NCBI RefSeq assembly: GCF_017876775.1
Contig: NZ_JAGIOP010000003.1
Location: forward strand, 48,580 to 112,579
Length of the DNA: 64,000 nucleotides
Direction of reading: 5' to 3'
Source: Mycolicibacterium lutetiense
Lineage (GTDB): Bacteria > Actinomycetota > Actinomycetes > Mycobacteriales > Mycobacteriaceae
The stretch's first letter is position 1; the number at the start of each line of letters is the position of its first letter. Made by a program: the position numbers and the translations under genes. Below, piece after piece: positions 32,061 through 40,485 of this stretch. The notes under the pieces are model-generated. The model saw nothing but the letters and a program-made list of their open reading frames with translations, was not told where the DNA came from and made no database searches.

Positions 32061-32415
32061 GGAAAGCTCCTTCGCATCCGGTGGACGTGATGTCAGCAGT
32101 CGCCGGGCTGTTGAAAGCCCGTTCGAGGTCGTCGATCTCGGCGTCGTCGTCACTGGGAGCGACCGACCACGTGACTACGCGACCGACTGCGACGTGTCGA
32201 ACAACTTTGTCGCTGTGCACAAGTCGGCACAGCGCGCGGTAGATGCGTTCCTGCGTCGGTGGGTACGATCGCTGCGCGCCAGGCGCCAGTGGCTGGTGGG
32301 GTGCGTTGGTCCGCAGCTCCGTGGTGCTCATCGGCCGACCGGCTGAGCGGAGCTGGGCAAGAAGGTCATCGCGCAGAATGGCGTTGACTTTGCGGTCAAA
32401 GGTGTGGTCAGGCAC
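32041..32415 (-). CDS. winged-helix-like protein, paralogue of 26319-26693
   Basis: A 124-residue protein with a likely DNA-binding helical domain (LLAQLRSAGRPMSTTELRTN, then ERIYRALCRLVHSDKVVRHV) that mirrors the one in 26319-26693, and an acidic C-terminus. The start overlaps the end of the WhiB gene by 8 bases, so it is co-translated with it. A regulatory role beside WhiB is an inference. Confidence 0.6.
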   Translation of the reverse strand: MPDHTFDRKVNAILRDDLLAQLRSAGRPMSTTELRTNAPHQPLAPGAQRSYPPTQERIYRALCRLVHSDKVVRHVAVGRVVTWSVAPSDDDAEIDDLERAFNSPATADITSTGCEGAFRAHRHH

Positions 32416-32851
32416 TGTATTTCACCTGATTCGTGCTGTGTTGAACATCAGGTGTGAGTGGGTTCCTGGACGGCATGCTTGCTGCCAGGGCATCTATCGA
32501 GATGGCAAAGCCCATCCGACGCTGGTGCTCCTGTGCTGTGAATTCCTGTGCGGCGACAATCCCCAGGCGGTCGCGCGCTTCGATCAAGCGTTGAGGCTCG
32601 AACTGCCGTCCCGGCAAGTACACCCCCGCCCAGATGCCATCGGTAGCGCCGAAATCCAGGGCGTTGCGAGCACATTGAGTTTGCGCTGGGCAGTTGAAGC
32701 AGATCCGGACTTTTTGAGCGATGTGGACCTTGTGAACGGCGAACCAGTCGTCGGGGTCGTCGTGGCGGCACAGGCCGACCTCGTGCGGTGAGCATTCACG
32801 CGGCGACTGCACGTCGGTGTGGGTGTCAACGCGTGTGTCGGGTGTCTCCAT
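32408..32851 (-). CDS. WhiB-family iron-sulfur regulator
   Basis: A 147-residue member of the actinobacteria-specific WhiB family, which bind a 4Fe-4S cluster and act with the sigma factor SigA at promoters. Cluster ligands are C28 (GLCRHDDPDDWF), C51 and C54 (ICFNCPAQTQC) and C60, followed by the turn GIWAGV (72-77; family norm G-[VI]-W-G-G). It is first in a leftward transcript whose upstream 430 bases are AT-rich. Plasmid and phage WhiB proteins are known to reprogramme host transcription. Which WhiB subclass it belongs to is not clear. Start ATG 32851 has GAGGAGTTGAC upstream. Confidence 0.9.
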   Translation of the reverse strand: METPDTRVDTHTDVQSPRECSPHEVGLCRHDDPDDWFAVHKVHIAQKVRICFNCPAQTQCARNALDFGATDGIWAGVYLPGRQFEPQRLIEARDRLGIVAAQEFTAQEHQRRMGFAISIDALAASMPSRNPLTPDVQHSTNQVKYSA

Positions 32852-33217
32852 GTCAACTCCTCAACTCAAAATCGTGATGATTGACTTAGCTCATGTCTAT
32901 CACAACCATAGTTGATTTTCTACACATCATGTTGACTACATTCGATCAACTGGCTCGACCGGGTCAGATGCACCCGTGAGCGGGTCCAACACCGACCCGC
33001 GCGCCCGGCCGCCAATTAGCGCTGAGCTGTGAGATCTCAGAGTCACCGAGTCTGGTGCGAGCGGCGATGCCAGGCGGGATCGGCGGCATGACCGAGGCCG
33101 GAAGGGCTCACTCCGCATCGCAGCTAGTGCAGCTGTACGCGGCAACGCTCAACTGCGGTCAAGTTAAGTCTGTACTGCTCAAGCGTCGGGTTTGCCCATC
33201 TTTGGTCACGGAAGTTC

Positions 33218-33223
33218 TATAAT
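33218..33223 (+). promoter_or_regulatory. probable -10 element (TATAAT) for the XRE gene at 33284
   Basis: A perfect TATAAT 61 bases before ATG 33284 in the 32852-33283 gap. The gap is unusually AT-rich next to the WhiB start and has TTGAC/TCAAC half-repeats (around 32918-32948) that may belong to the divergent whiB promoter. No gene is seen in it. Confidence 0.45.
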
Positions 33224-33283
33224 CTGATGTCACGTGTGTGCATAACGCTGACGAAATGCCAGGGGAAAGGCGGGTAGAAACCT

Positions 33284-33859
33284 ATGGGTCGATCGGACTC
33301 CCCCGTCGATCCTGACATCGCGCGGGTCGGGCGAGCTGTCACGGCTCGACGCCTAGAACAGGGCATGGAGACCCAGAAAGACCTCGCCGCCCGAGCGGGT
33401 GTGGCCCTGAACACCGCGGCGTTCCTGGAGCGCGGGCGCACCTTCCCCCGGCAGGCCAACGCTCGCAAGATCGAGCTCGCGCTCGAGTGGCCCCCGGGAA
33501 CACTCGAGTCGCTTCTGCGCGAGCAGGATGAGCAAGATCGCCCGCAACCGGAGGCTGCGGCCGTGCCCACGGTCGCTGCGGGCCCACCGCGGGTCAGTAC
33601 GAGCACCAACAGTCACACGCTCGCCATCGCGCGCGCTGTGGTGGCCGTAGCTACCACAGCGATGGACAGTCTGCTGCGCCACGCGGATGACGATCCCGCG
33701 GCCCATCGCGCACTCGAAGAACTCGACCATCACCTGCTGGCGTTGGAAACAGTCATCGCGGCCAGCCTTCCCCATGCCGGCGGTGCGTTCGACGAAACCC
33801 AAGAGGCTGTCACAGATGTCCATCGACAGCGGGAAGCTTTGAAGGCCGATCGCCGCTGA
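33284..33859 (+). CDS. XRE-type regulator, 191 aa
   Basis: Helix-turn-helix at residues 12-55 (VGRAVTARRLEQGMETQKDL, AARAGVALNTAAFLERGRTF) of the Cro/C1 class, followed by a Pro/Ala linker and a C-terminal helical part (LEELDHHLLALETVIAASLP) likely for dimerisation. It lies between the divergent whiB transcript and the converging NlpC/P60 gene, with its own TATAAT. It could control either. GGAAAGGCGGGTAGAAACCT precedes the ATG. Confidence 0.7.
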   Translation: MGRSDSPVDPDIARVGRAVTARRLEQGMETQKDLAARAGVALNTAAFLERGRTFPRQANARKIELALEWPPGTLESLLREQDEQDRPQPEAAAVPTVAAGPPRVSTSTNSHTLAIARAVVAVATTAMDSLLRHADDDPAAHRALEELDHHLLALETVIAASLPHAGGAFDETQEAVTDVHRQREALKADRR

Positions 33860-33871
33860 TGAAGGTGACTT

Positions 33872-34939
33872 TTATGCTGCAACGGGCCGACGCGCTACGT
33901 ACGCAGCAGGCATCGGCGAGACTTTCACGACATCACCCGTTTGGGGTGCATGCACAACCTCGGTCGGGCTGATCGCCATCATCACGTGGCCCGGGCCTTC
34001 TGCATCCCAGGTGTAGCCCGGCCCCTTCGGGAAGATCAGATCCCCCGCCTGCACCTGACCTGGTGGCACCCCAACTCCCTGGGTGACTTGGGTGTAGGTA
34101 TTCGGGCCGAGGGTTACCCCGGCCTGTCGCCAGGCCCACTGTGTGAGACCAGAGCAGTCAAAGTTGTTGGGGCCCTTTGCTCCCCACACATAGGCCGTGC
34201 CACGCTTGCTCAATGCTGACTTCACCGCAGTCTGGGCCAATGGTCCGCCACCGACCGTTGCGGCTGGCGCGAGAGGCCCATTCAACATGCGGTTGTTGGG
34301 TCGGGTGAAGGCGGACAGGTTGGGGATCAGACCCGACCCACCGAGGCTGGACAGTCCCCCTCCCCCACCGCCACCACTCATCATCGGCAACCCGGTCGGC
34401 ATCCCCATCCCGGGCATGCCACCACCACCCATCCCCCGCGCCGGCATCCCATAACCACCACTGGAGTTCCGAATCGCATTCGCCAACAACGCATTACGCT
34501 GCTCAGAAACACGCAGCAAATCCTTCGCCCGATCCAACTGCGACCGCAAATGCTCCACCATCTGCGTCTTCCCAGCCGGCGTATCAGTACTAGGCGCGAT
34601 AGCCGTCACCCCACGACGGGTGTCATCAACCACCCCATCCATACCGGAGCGGCCAGACTGCGAATTACGCGCCGCACCATCAAACCCCGACGCCGTCCCC
34701 CGATCAGCGCCAATCACATTGTCCAACGCCGCCACGCGACCACCAGACTGCGCATGCTGCGTCGAAGAACTCGCACCACCCCAACCCTTAAGCACATCAC
34801 CGGCCTGGGCCAAACCGTCCCGGCCCACACCCAGCCCCGCCGTCGAGGACCAACCACCCGACACCGCCGCCGGCCCATACAACCCACGCGCATCACCGAG
34901 CACCTGCCCAGCCTCAGCAACCAGCGCATCCAGCGACAT
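33872..34939 (-). CDS. ESX-associated NlpC/P60 peptidoglycan endopeptidase
   Basis: A 355-residue protein. The N-terminal 210 residues are the DUF4226-type helical part (DTPAGKTQMVEHL at about 119) ending in a Gly/Met-rich linker (GMGMPTGLPMMSGG). The C-terminal part is an NlpC/P60 domain with catalytic NNFDCSGLTQWAW (Cys 262) and GPGHVMMAI (His 318), which cuts peptide stems in peptidoglycan. No signal peptide, as expected for type VII export. The first 696 bases are nearly identical to those of 35714-36793. It converges with the XRE gene 13 bases away. A cell-wall opening role for the ESX machine is inferred. Confidence 0.82.
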   Translation of the reverse strand: MSLDALVAEAGQVLGDARGLYGPAAVSGGWSSTAGLGVGRDGLAQAGDVLKGWGGASSSTQHAQSGGRVAALDNVIGADRGTASGFDGAARNSQSGRSGMDGVVDDTRRGVTAIAPSTDTPAGKTQMVEHLRSQLDRAKDLLRVSEQRNALLANAIRNSSGGYGMPARGMGGGGMPGMGMPTGLPMMSGGGGGGGLSSLGGSGLIPNLSAFTRPNNRMLNGPLAPAATVGGGPLAQTAVKSALSKRGTAYVWGAKGPNNFDCSGLTQWAWRQAGVTLGPNTYTQVTQGVGVPPGQVQAGDLIFPKGPGYTWDAEGPGHVMMAISPTEVVHAPQTGDVVKVSPMPAAYVARRPVAA

Positions 34940-34989
34940 GCCCCGCAGTATCACCCACTCCCCCACCCCACCGCTAAGCCCCAACCCCA
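34294..34989. repeat. 696-bp direct repeat, copy 1
   Basis: Matches 36148-36843 base for base except for one visible difference (T at 34959 against A at 36813). It covers the shared N-terminal halves of the two hydrolases plus about 50 bases upstream of their starts. Offset between copies is 1,854 bases. Confidence 0.9.
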
Positions 34990-35152
34990 AATCGGCGGAA
35001 CATGGGCGGGCATCCGATCATTGCCGTCTGTCACTACCCATTTTCGCTGCGCAAAAGCAGGTGTCTACTTGATGGGGCGTGTACGTGAGCGACGTGCAGG
35101 TCGAATCACCAGTGTTGCGCGCTGTGCCTCTACGCTGGGCGGCGTGTTGCTG

Positions 35153-35650
35153 GTGAAAGCCCGATGGGCATGTGTGGCGGCGGCGTGTATAGCGTCGCTG
35201 AGTGGTTGCGAGGGCAGTCCAGCACCCGTGACCACAACGGTCACGGTGACGGTAACTCCACGGCACGAAGCTGCGCAGGCACCGATTGAATTGCCCAGAG
35301 GATCGATCCTCGACACCCGCGCCGTCAACGACTACAGCGGCGCCTGGGAGGACATGTGGCAGGTGCCGCACGCGGGCCCCGACGCGATGAGCACCGACGC
35401 AATCATCAAGTTTCTACAGGCTGAACTACCGGGCGGACGACCTTTCGACATTCCGGGTTCAAACCTTCAGTGGTGTCGCGGAGACAAGGACTACTGGTCA
35501 TGGCAGAAGCCGAAGGGCTCCGGCCCGTCCAACGAACCAAACGTCGTCGATCGGCTGTTCGTCCAGGTTTATGCGGGCCAGTACATACGAATACAGCGTG
35601 ATCAGAACCGGCCGCTCGACTGCGACGGTGACGGCAAGCCCGACGAATAA
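35153..35650 (+). CDS. exported lipoprotein with Asp-rich C-terminus
   Basis: A lipoprotein signal: VKARWACVAAACIASLSGC with lipobox LSGC (Cys at residue 19 from GTG 35153). The mature part has a Thr/Val stretch (TTTVTVTVTP), a folded middle with GDKDYWSWQ, and ends DCDGDGKPDE, a calcium-binding-loop-like Asp repeat. Function unknown. It sits between the two repeat copies on the opposite strand to both hydrolases. GTG 35144 is an equally possible start. The frame runs further upstream but there it is the antisense of the hydrolase gene. Confidence 0.65.
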   Translation: MKARWACVAAACIASLSGCEGSPAPVTTTVTVTVTPRHEAAQAPIELPRGSILDTRAVNDYSGAWEDMWQVPHAGPDAMSTDAIIKFLQAELPGGRPFDIPGSNLQWCRGDKDYWSWQKPKGSGPSNEPNVVDRLFVQVYAGQYIRIQRDQNRPLDCDGDGKPDE

Positions 35651-35713
35651 CACTGCGGCGGCGAGCGATACGGCCATCAACATGGCGGCGGCGGCATGGG
35701 CGCGCCGTCTGCC

Positions 35714-36793
35714 TCAGTAGCCCTTCGGAGGGCGCGTCGGATCGGCCTGCTGGATCTTGGCGGCCAGGTCGTGTCCGTCGGCGGATACGTGGTAACGACC
35801 CATCGCGTAGTTGACGAATGCGGCGCTCTGGGCGACGTTGTCGTGACGGTCATGCGCGGTCCCCGGTTCGTGGTAGGCGTCGAAGGTTGTGCCCTTGAAC
35901 TGCAGTGTGCCGACCGTGGCGTCACCAGCCCGAGCGTTAGAGTCCCAGTTGTTCACCGCGCGGTTGTTGAAGTCGGACTCGCGGTCAGCGACGACCATCA
36001 TGCCGTTCTCCCAAAAGGCACGCGCTCGTGGATCAGTGATGCCTTTGATATCCAGCGCCCGACGAATGGCCCCACGAAACGCGTCAGCTCCAGGCCCGGA
36101 AGGCACTGGCGTGTGTAGCGTTAGCGGAGAGCTTTTCTGGCCCGACCTGTTGGGTCGGGTGAAGGCGGACAGGTTGGGGATCAGACCCGACCCACCGAGG
36201 CTGGACAGTCCCCCTCCCCCACCGCCACCACTCATCATCGGCAACCCGGTCGGCATCCCCATCCCGGGCATGCCACCACCACCCATCCCCCGCGCCGGCA
36301 TCCCATAACCACCACTGGAGTTCCGAATCGCATTCGCCAACAACGCATTACGCTGCTCAGAAACACGCAGCAAATCCTTCGCCCGATCCAACTGCGACCG
36401 CAAATGCTCCACCATCTGCGTCTTCCCAGCCGGCGTATCAGTACTAGGCGCGATAGCCGTCACCCCACGACGGGTGTCATCAACCACCCCATCCATACCG
36501 GAGCGGCCAGACTGCGAATTACGCGCCGCACCATCAAACCCCGACGCCGTCCCCCGATCAGCGCCAATCACATTGTCCAACGCCGCCACGCGACCACCAG
36601 ACTGCGCATGCTGCGTCGAAGAACTCGCACCACCCCAACCCTTAAGCACATCACCGGCCTGGGCCAAACCGTCCCGGCCCACACCCAGCCCCGCCGTCGA
36701 GGACCAACCACCCGACACCGCCGCCGGCCCATACAACCCACGCGCATCACCGAGCACCTGCCCAGCCTCAGCAACCAGCGCATCCAGCGACAT
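35714..36793 (-). CDS. ESX-associated lytic transglycosylase-like protein
   Basis: A 359-residue protein with the same 213-residue N-terminal half as 33872-34939 and a different C-terminal half. That half looks like an SLT-type transglycosylase: VADRESDFNNRAVNNWD supplies the catalytic Glu (E272), followed by VGTLQFKGTTFDAYHEPG and QSAAFVNYAMGRY. Such enzymes cleave the glycan strand of peptidoglycan. Together with the NlpC/P60 protein it gives a matched pair that cuts sugar and peptide links. No signal peptide, so type VII export is likely. A bidirectional hairpin (36858-36892) separates it from the partition genes. Confidence 0.78.
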   Translation of the reverse strand: MSLDALVAEAGQVLGDARGLYGPAAVSGGWSSTAGLGVGRDGLAQAGDVLKGWGGASSSTQHAQSGGRVAALDNVIGADRGTASGFDGAARNSQSGRSGMDGVVDDTRRGVTAIAPSTDTPAGKTQMVEHLRSQLDRAKDLLRVSEQRNALLANAIRNSSGGYGMPARGMGGGGMPGMGMPTGLPMMSGGGGGGGLSSLGGSGLIPNLSAFTRPNRSGQKSSPLTLHTPVPSGPGADAFRGAIRRALDIKGITDPRARAFWENGMMVVADRESDFNNRAVNNWDSNARAGDATVGTLQFKGTTFDAYHEPGTAHDRHDNVAQSAAFVNYAMGRYHVSADGHDLAAKIQQADPTRPPKGY

Positions 36794-36843
36794 GCCCCGC
36801 AGTATCACCCACACCCCCACCCCACCGCTAAGCCCCAACCCCA
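36148..36843. repeat. 696-bp direct repeat, copy 2
   Basis: Second copy of the 34294-34989 repeat, same orientation. Recombination between the copies would remove the lipoprotein gene and fuse one N-terminal half to the other C-terminal half. Confidence 0.9.
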
Positions 36844-36857
36844 CATCCGGCTGACGA

Positions 36858-36892
36858 CAAAGCGCCCCAGGTCGAAGGCCTGGGGCGCTTTG
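36858..36892 (-). terminator. strong hairpin terminator after the partition genes
   Basis: A 14-bp perfect stem, CAAAGCGCCCCAGG (36858-36871) and CCTGGGGCGCTTTG (36879-36892), with a 7-base loop. Symmetric A and T ends make it bidirectional. It lies 50 bases beyond the parB-like stop and 65 before the hydrolase start. Confidence 0.8.
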
Positions 36893-36941
36893 TTAGGAGT
36901 GCGGGGCGGCGGGTCCCCTGCTGTGTCGGGAGGAGGGTCGT

Positions 36942-37580
36942 TCAGACGACCTTTTCCTTCTTTCCCGGCAGATAGCTGTTGAGTATCGGCGCGATCCACG
37001 TGGAGCGGGTCTCAAAGCCGAGCTTCTCGCCAATCTCGTCGATCTTGGCCTCTTGCTCCTCGGTGAGGCTGAATGCGATCTGCGAACTGCCGCCACCGAG
37101 GTAGCGGACCGACGAGGGGTCGGCCGGGAACAGATCGCTCACTGGAGCCGTCGAGTACCTCGACTCGTTGATGATCGTGTCGAGCTCGTTGGCTTTGTGC
37201 TTGGCGCTGATGGCTTCCAGGATGACCTGCAAATTGGTGGATTTCTTGTCGTGCCGGTACTTCTCGAACCGCTTCTTGACACCATCGCTGACATAGACGG
37301 CTGAGGTTGGTTTGGTCCGCGTCCGGGGTCGGCCGGGTTTCCGCGGCCTCGGCGTGCGCGTGCCCGAAGGTGGAGGTGGCGGTACCTCGTCGGGCCGCGG
37401 TAGACCGTCGGCGGTGGGCTTGGTGTCGTCGGGCTCGGGCAGGTCTGGCACCAGACGCGGTGGCGGGGGTGGGGCAGGATCATCCAGAAGTCCGGACAAG
37501 CCAGCGTGGCGCACCGGTGGGGCCGTGAGGTCCCCGAGATCCTCTGCTGGTAGTTCCTGTGGGGTCAGGTTGTTGCTCAC
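36942..37580 (-). CDS. parB: ParB-like centromere-binding partner of ParA
   Basis: A 212-residue protein starting with a GTG that overlaps the parA stop (GTGA). The N-terminal half is proline-rich and disordered (DDPAPPPPPRLVPDLPEPDD), then a basic stretch (RPRKPGRPRTRTKPTSAVYV), then a folded region VYVSDGVKKRFEKYRHDKK and FSLTEEQEAKIDEIGEKLGF that resembles small ribbon-helix-helix DNA-binding units. Its position directly after parA is the main evidence. It probably binds the phased repeats at 39013-39054. Not a classical KorB/ParB with HTH; the symbol is given for the role. Confidence 0.65.
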   Translation of the reverse strand: MSNNLTPQELPAEDLGDLTAPPVRHAGLSGLLDDPAPPPPPRLVPDLPEPDDTKPTADGLPRPDEVPPPPPSGTRTPRPRKPGRPRTRTKPTSAVYVSDGVKKRFEKYRHDKKSTNLQVILEAISAKHKANELDTIINESRYSTAPVSDLFPADPSSVRYLGGGSSQIAFSLTEEQEAKIDEIGEKLGFETRSTWIAPILNSYLPGKKEKVV

Positions 37581-38557
37581 GGCCACATCCCCTTTTCCAT
37601 CATCTCGGCGCGGATCTTGGAACCGCGTGTGAGTATTTCTTTTGTCAGTTTTGCGAAGTCTTCGGCCACTGGCTGCGTTGTCGTGCTCACCACCGGCGCA
37701 TTCGCCGTGCCCTTCTTGATTTCCCAATGCTTCGGATTGTTCACGATTTCTTTTTCCAATTCGTGCGCGAGCCGTCCGTACTTGGGAACCTGTTGTCCCA
37801 CCGCCTCTGAGTGACGGATGAAGGTCTCCAACATGACGTCGTCGGCCTGTTGCCCGAGGTCCCGTGACACGTTCTCTCGGGTCTCCTTGCGGATTGCTTT
37901 CGCTTGGTGGCCTGATGCAAAGACGAAGCAGCCCAACAGGATCAGATACGGGTTGTGTTCTCGCATGGCCCGAAAATCTGCGGCCAACTCACGCAGTCCG
38001 GTCCGGGACAGAGCGTCGGTCTTCATCGGGACGACCACGAATCTGGCGGCACACAGCGCCAGCTGGAGCAAGGTCTGATTCTCTGGAGGCGAGTCGATAA
38101 TGATCAGGGCGTAGGAATCACTGATCTGTTGCAGCGCCAACGCGAGGCCCATCAGCGCGTGTTTCGCGGTCTGAGGGTTGCCCATCTCGGCGGACAACAC
38201 GGGTGTAATGCGCTTGACGAAGGGACCGCCAGGAACGACGTCCAGGTTGGGTCGGACGTCGCGGACCGGTGTGAGAGGTGCGCCGGCGGTGATGGCGCTG
38301 AACAGGTTGCGGCCTTGGTCGTTGGCTTCGGTGTTAGCGAAGCCGAGGATGGTCGCGATGTTTCCTTGACCGTTGAGGTCGACAAGGAGCGTGCGTGCTC
38401 CGTCGGAGGCGACGAGCGCGGCCGCGTGCGTTGAGCACGTGGTCTTGCCAACTCCTCCCTTGCCGTTTCCGAACAGGTAGACCTTGCCCAGACGTCGCCA
38501 ATCTACGGCGGGTTCTGCGGGCCCAGAGTCATCCCAAGCGGCTACGCTGCTAGTCAT
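37577..38557 (-). CDS. parA: ParA-type partition ATPase
   Basis: A 326-residue ParA/MinD ATPase with deviant Walker A KGGVGKT (33-39), a switch I region LLVDLNGQGN (58-67; D-x-D/N-xQ-G pattern) and the Walker B type YALIIIDSPPENQ. ParA proteins form ATP-dependent patterns on the nucleoid and separate plasmid copies with a DNA-bound partner, here 36942-37580. ATG 38557 is used. The proposed centromere lies 450 bases upstream. Confidence 0.9.
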   Translation of the reverse strand: MTSSVAAWDDSGPAEPAVDWRRLGKVYLFGNGKGGVGKTTCSTHAAALVASDGARTLLVDLNGQGNIATILGFANTEANDQGRNLFSAITAGAPLTPVRDVRPNLDVVPGGPFVKRITPVLSAEMGNPQTAKHALMGLALALQQISDSYALIIIDSPPENQTLLQLALCAARFVVVPMKTDALSRTGLRELAADFRAMREHNPYLILLGCFVFASGHQAKAIRKETRENVSRDLGQQADDVMLETFIRHSEAVGQQVPKYGRLAHELEKEIVNNPKHWEIKKGTANAPVVSTTTQPVAEDFAKLTKEILTRGSKIRAEMMEKGMWP

Positions 38558-39927
38558 GCGGGCGCCTCACTCTGCGAGTATCGGGGGTTGTGCGCGCCTG
38601 CTGGACCGCACCACCGAAGGTGCCGCACACCATGCACGCCCATGGTTCACAAAGTCTAAGGCGCGCAACGCGACACACCACTGCGCGCCGCGCCGCTCCC
38701 CCAGCCTGGACCTAGGCCATGCCCCAGACTTCGTGGCTCATGGCGACCGGCATTCGCCCCTAGGCAGCAAACGCGATGGCGAATCGGATGCTAGCCGCAA
38801 TAGGGTCTCCGACGCGCCGCACAGCGGCGCCCCAGGCGCGGAGCGCTATAGGTGGGACCGTCTCGAAATCAGCTCCGCTACGCGCACGGGTCGTTGCATT
38901 GAGTTGGATTCCATGCGACACCTAATACCCCGCTGCGGCCACTGCATGGCGGCGTATACTGCGAAAAACCGCATGTCAGACGTGGTGACACACGTGCACC
39001 GACGCCTTGCCCGATACCTGAGTCGATACCTACTGCAATACCAGTGGCAATACCTGGCGGCAGGTGTGCACACATATCGCGTAGACCGCCCCGGGCGCTA
39101 CGCTGGAGAAAACATCACCGCCCGTGCGCAGGCAAGCATGAAGCGGGGCCATGATGGATAACAGCAACGATGCACGCACCCATATTGGTCCATGCATGCC
39201 GCGCTCGACCGTGTCCCAGATGCCTCAGAAAATTGCGTCCACAGTTCGGCGTGTCGCATTGGTTTCAGTGGGTTGCACTGCCGGATGCGACATTCCGGCT
39301 ACAACACCGCCTGCCATGGTGGGCTGTATGCGGTGCACCGTTATGCGGCCTGTCGGGATCACAACCGTGACACACACGGTGGCCGCAGCCGCGCCGTCCA
39401 TGCGAGTTCAGGTGCAGCGCCAGGCTTGTCAGCAGACTCGTTGCCCTGCTGAGGTATCAGTAGGAATCGCCATCGGCCCGCATATGGGCTCCGCAGTGGG
39501 GGATCACATCGCGTCGCCAGTTGCGCGCTCAGTAGGAACCAGCACCTGGGGCATCGCCGTCTGTGTTGCGTATCGCGGGGTATGTGTCGACGTTGCGGTC
39601 GCTGCGCGAGACCTTGTCTGGCGCAATGTGCGCTATCGAGCAGCAACCACCACATGTGTTCACGCCTGTGCCAGCGTCGAGCAGCGCATAGGGGGAACCA
39701 CTGTGCGTGACTTCCCGGCAGCTGAAAGCTCTCTGCCGCTCAAACGCCGGTCTGCATCTGCGACCTGGGGTTTTAGCGGCGGTCGCGTCGCGCTCACGCG
39801 CCGAGTGCGCGAAACTGCGTCCTGGCGTGGCTCCACGCGCCCTCAAGTGCCCGGCGGGCGTTGTCTATCGCGGAAGGGCACGATCGTCGCCCTCCGGCGC
39901 CGTGGGGGACTTTTACCTGGTCATTGG
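38558..39927. other. gene-poor region, candidate centromere and replication origin
   Basis: About 1.4 kb with no convincing protein-coding gene on either strand. ORFs are open (for example 38484-39161 and 39151-40197), but their products are Ser/Thr/Arg/Cys-rich with no balanced composition. It has the 12-bp-phased repeats (39013-39054) and several ATGC and TGCGAC words, but no regular iteron array that I can recognise. It lies between parA and the replication initiator block, a usual place for centromere and origin. Confidence 0.55.
39013..39054. repeat. four 12-bp-phased ATACC repeats, candidate centromere (parS)
   Basis: The word (G/A)ATACC(T/A) occurs at 39013, 39025, 39037 and 39049, exactly 12 bp apart, with flanks GATACCTG, GATACCTA, AATACCAG and AATACCTG. 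Regular short phased repeats near parA are typical binding sites for ribbon-helix-helix centromere proteins. Confidence 0.6.
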
Positions 39928-40197
39928 TTGAAACTGACGTCCAGTAAGAGCGGTTGGACCTCCAGACATTCGTCTGGGCAGCTGATTCGCGTGCTGGTCG
40001 AGCACATCACCGCCCCGGGCGATTTGACGATCCTCGTCGAGCGCGACCGCTACCAGAAGAAGCGGGCCTTCGCGTCAGTGGGCATCTGGACGACCGACAC
40101 AAAGTTCACGTCCTACCTGTCCAACCGATCCCAGCTGGGATCGGAACCGTTAGGACACTGTCTCGGAGTCGACATCAACGGCCAGCGCCTGGCTTAG
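39928..40197 (+). CDS. possible small protein, 89 aa
   Basis: Not recognised. The end of a long open frame has protein-like composition from TTG 39928 (LKLTSSKSGWTSRHSSGQLI) through RVLVEHITAPGDLTILVERD to DINGQRLA, unlike the frame before it. The start is uncertain and no ribosome site is clear. Its last 48 bases overlap the converging ArsR-like gene. Confidence 0.35.
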   Translation: MKLTSSKSGWTSRHSSGQLIRVLVEHITAPGDLTILVERDRYQKKRAFASVGIWTTDTKFTSYLSNRSQLGSEPLGHCLGVDINGQRLA

Positions 40198-40482
40198 AAG
40201 TTCGACGGCTGCTCGCCAGAGTGTGTGCGGGTTTCGACGGTAGTAGACGCGGCCCATACCGTCTTGGCGGCTAATCAGGCCGGCGGCGGTGAGGTCTTTG
40301 AGTGGCTGCTGGATGGCGCTTTGTGCGGCGAACCCGAGTTCTATCGCGAGGTCACTGGGGTTGACCAGCCCGTCGCTGCGCGCGATTGCCGCCATGACGG
40401 CGAGTCGATGTTTCTGGCCGAACACCACCCGGGAGAGTTCCTGAACTCTCGCGGATTGGGCGTACGACGACACGCCTGACAT
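40150..40482 (-). CDS. ArsR-like winged-helix regulator
   Basis: A 110-residue protein with a winged-helix of ArsR/MarR type: KHRLAVMAAIARSDGLVNPS, DLAIELGFAAQSAIQQPLKD, LTAAGLISRQDGMGRVYYRR. No metal-binding Cys motif is visible, so the signal is unknown. ATG 40482 lies directly beside the operator-like repeats at 40486-40546 that separate it from the divergent gene 40590-40835; autoregulation and control of the divergent gene are likely. Confidence 0.75.
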   Translation of the reverse strand: MSGVSSYAQSARVQELSRVVFGQKHRLAVMAAIARSDGLVNPSDLAIELGFAAQSAIQQPLKDLTAAGLISRQDGMGRVYYRRNPHTLWRAAVELLSQALAVDVDSETVS

Positions 40483-40485
40483 GCT

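Noticed and set aside
34550..35143. Long upstream extension of the lipoprotein frame
   Set aside because: It is the antisense of the hydrolase repeat and is His/Arg/Pro-rich; the same shadow appears again at 36404-36982.
39151..40197. 348-residue ORF in the gene-poor region
   Set aside because: The first 260 residues are Ser/Thr/Arg/Cys-rich without a folded pattern. Only the last 89 are kept as a weak possibility.
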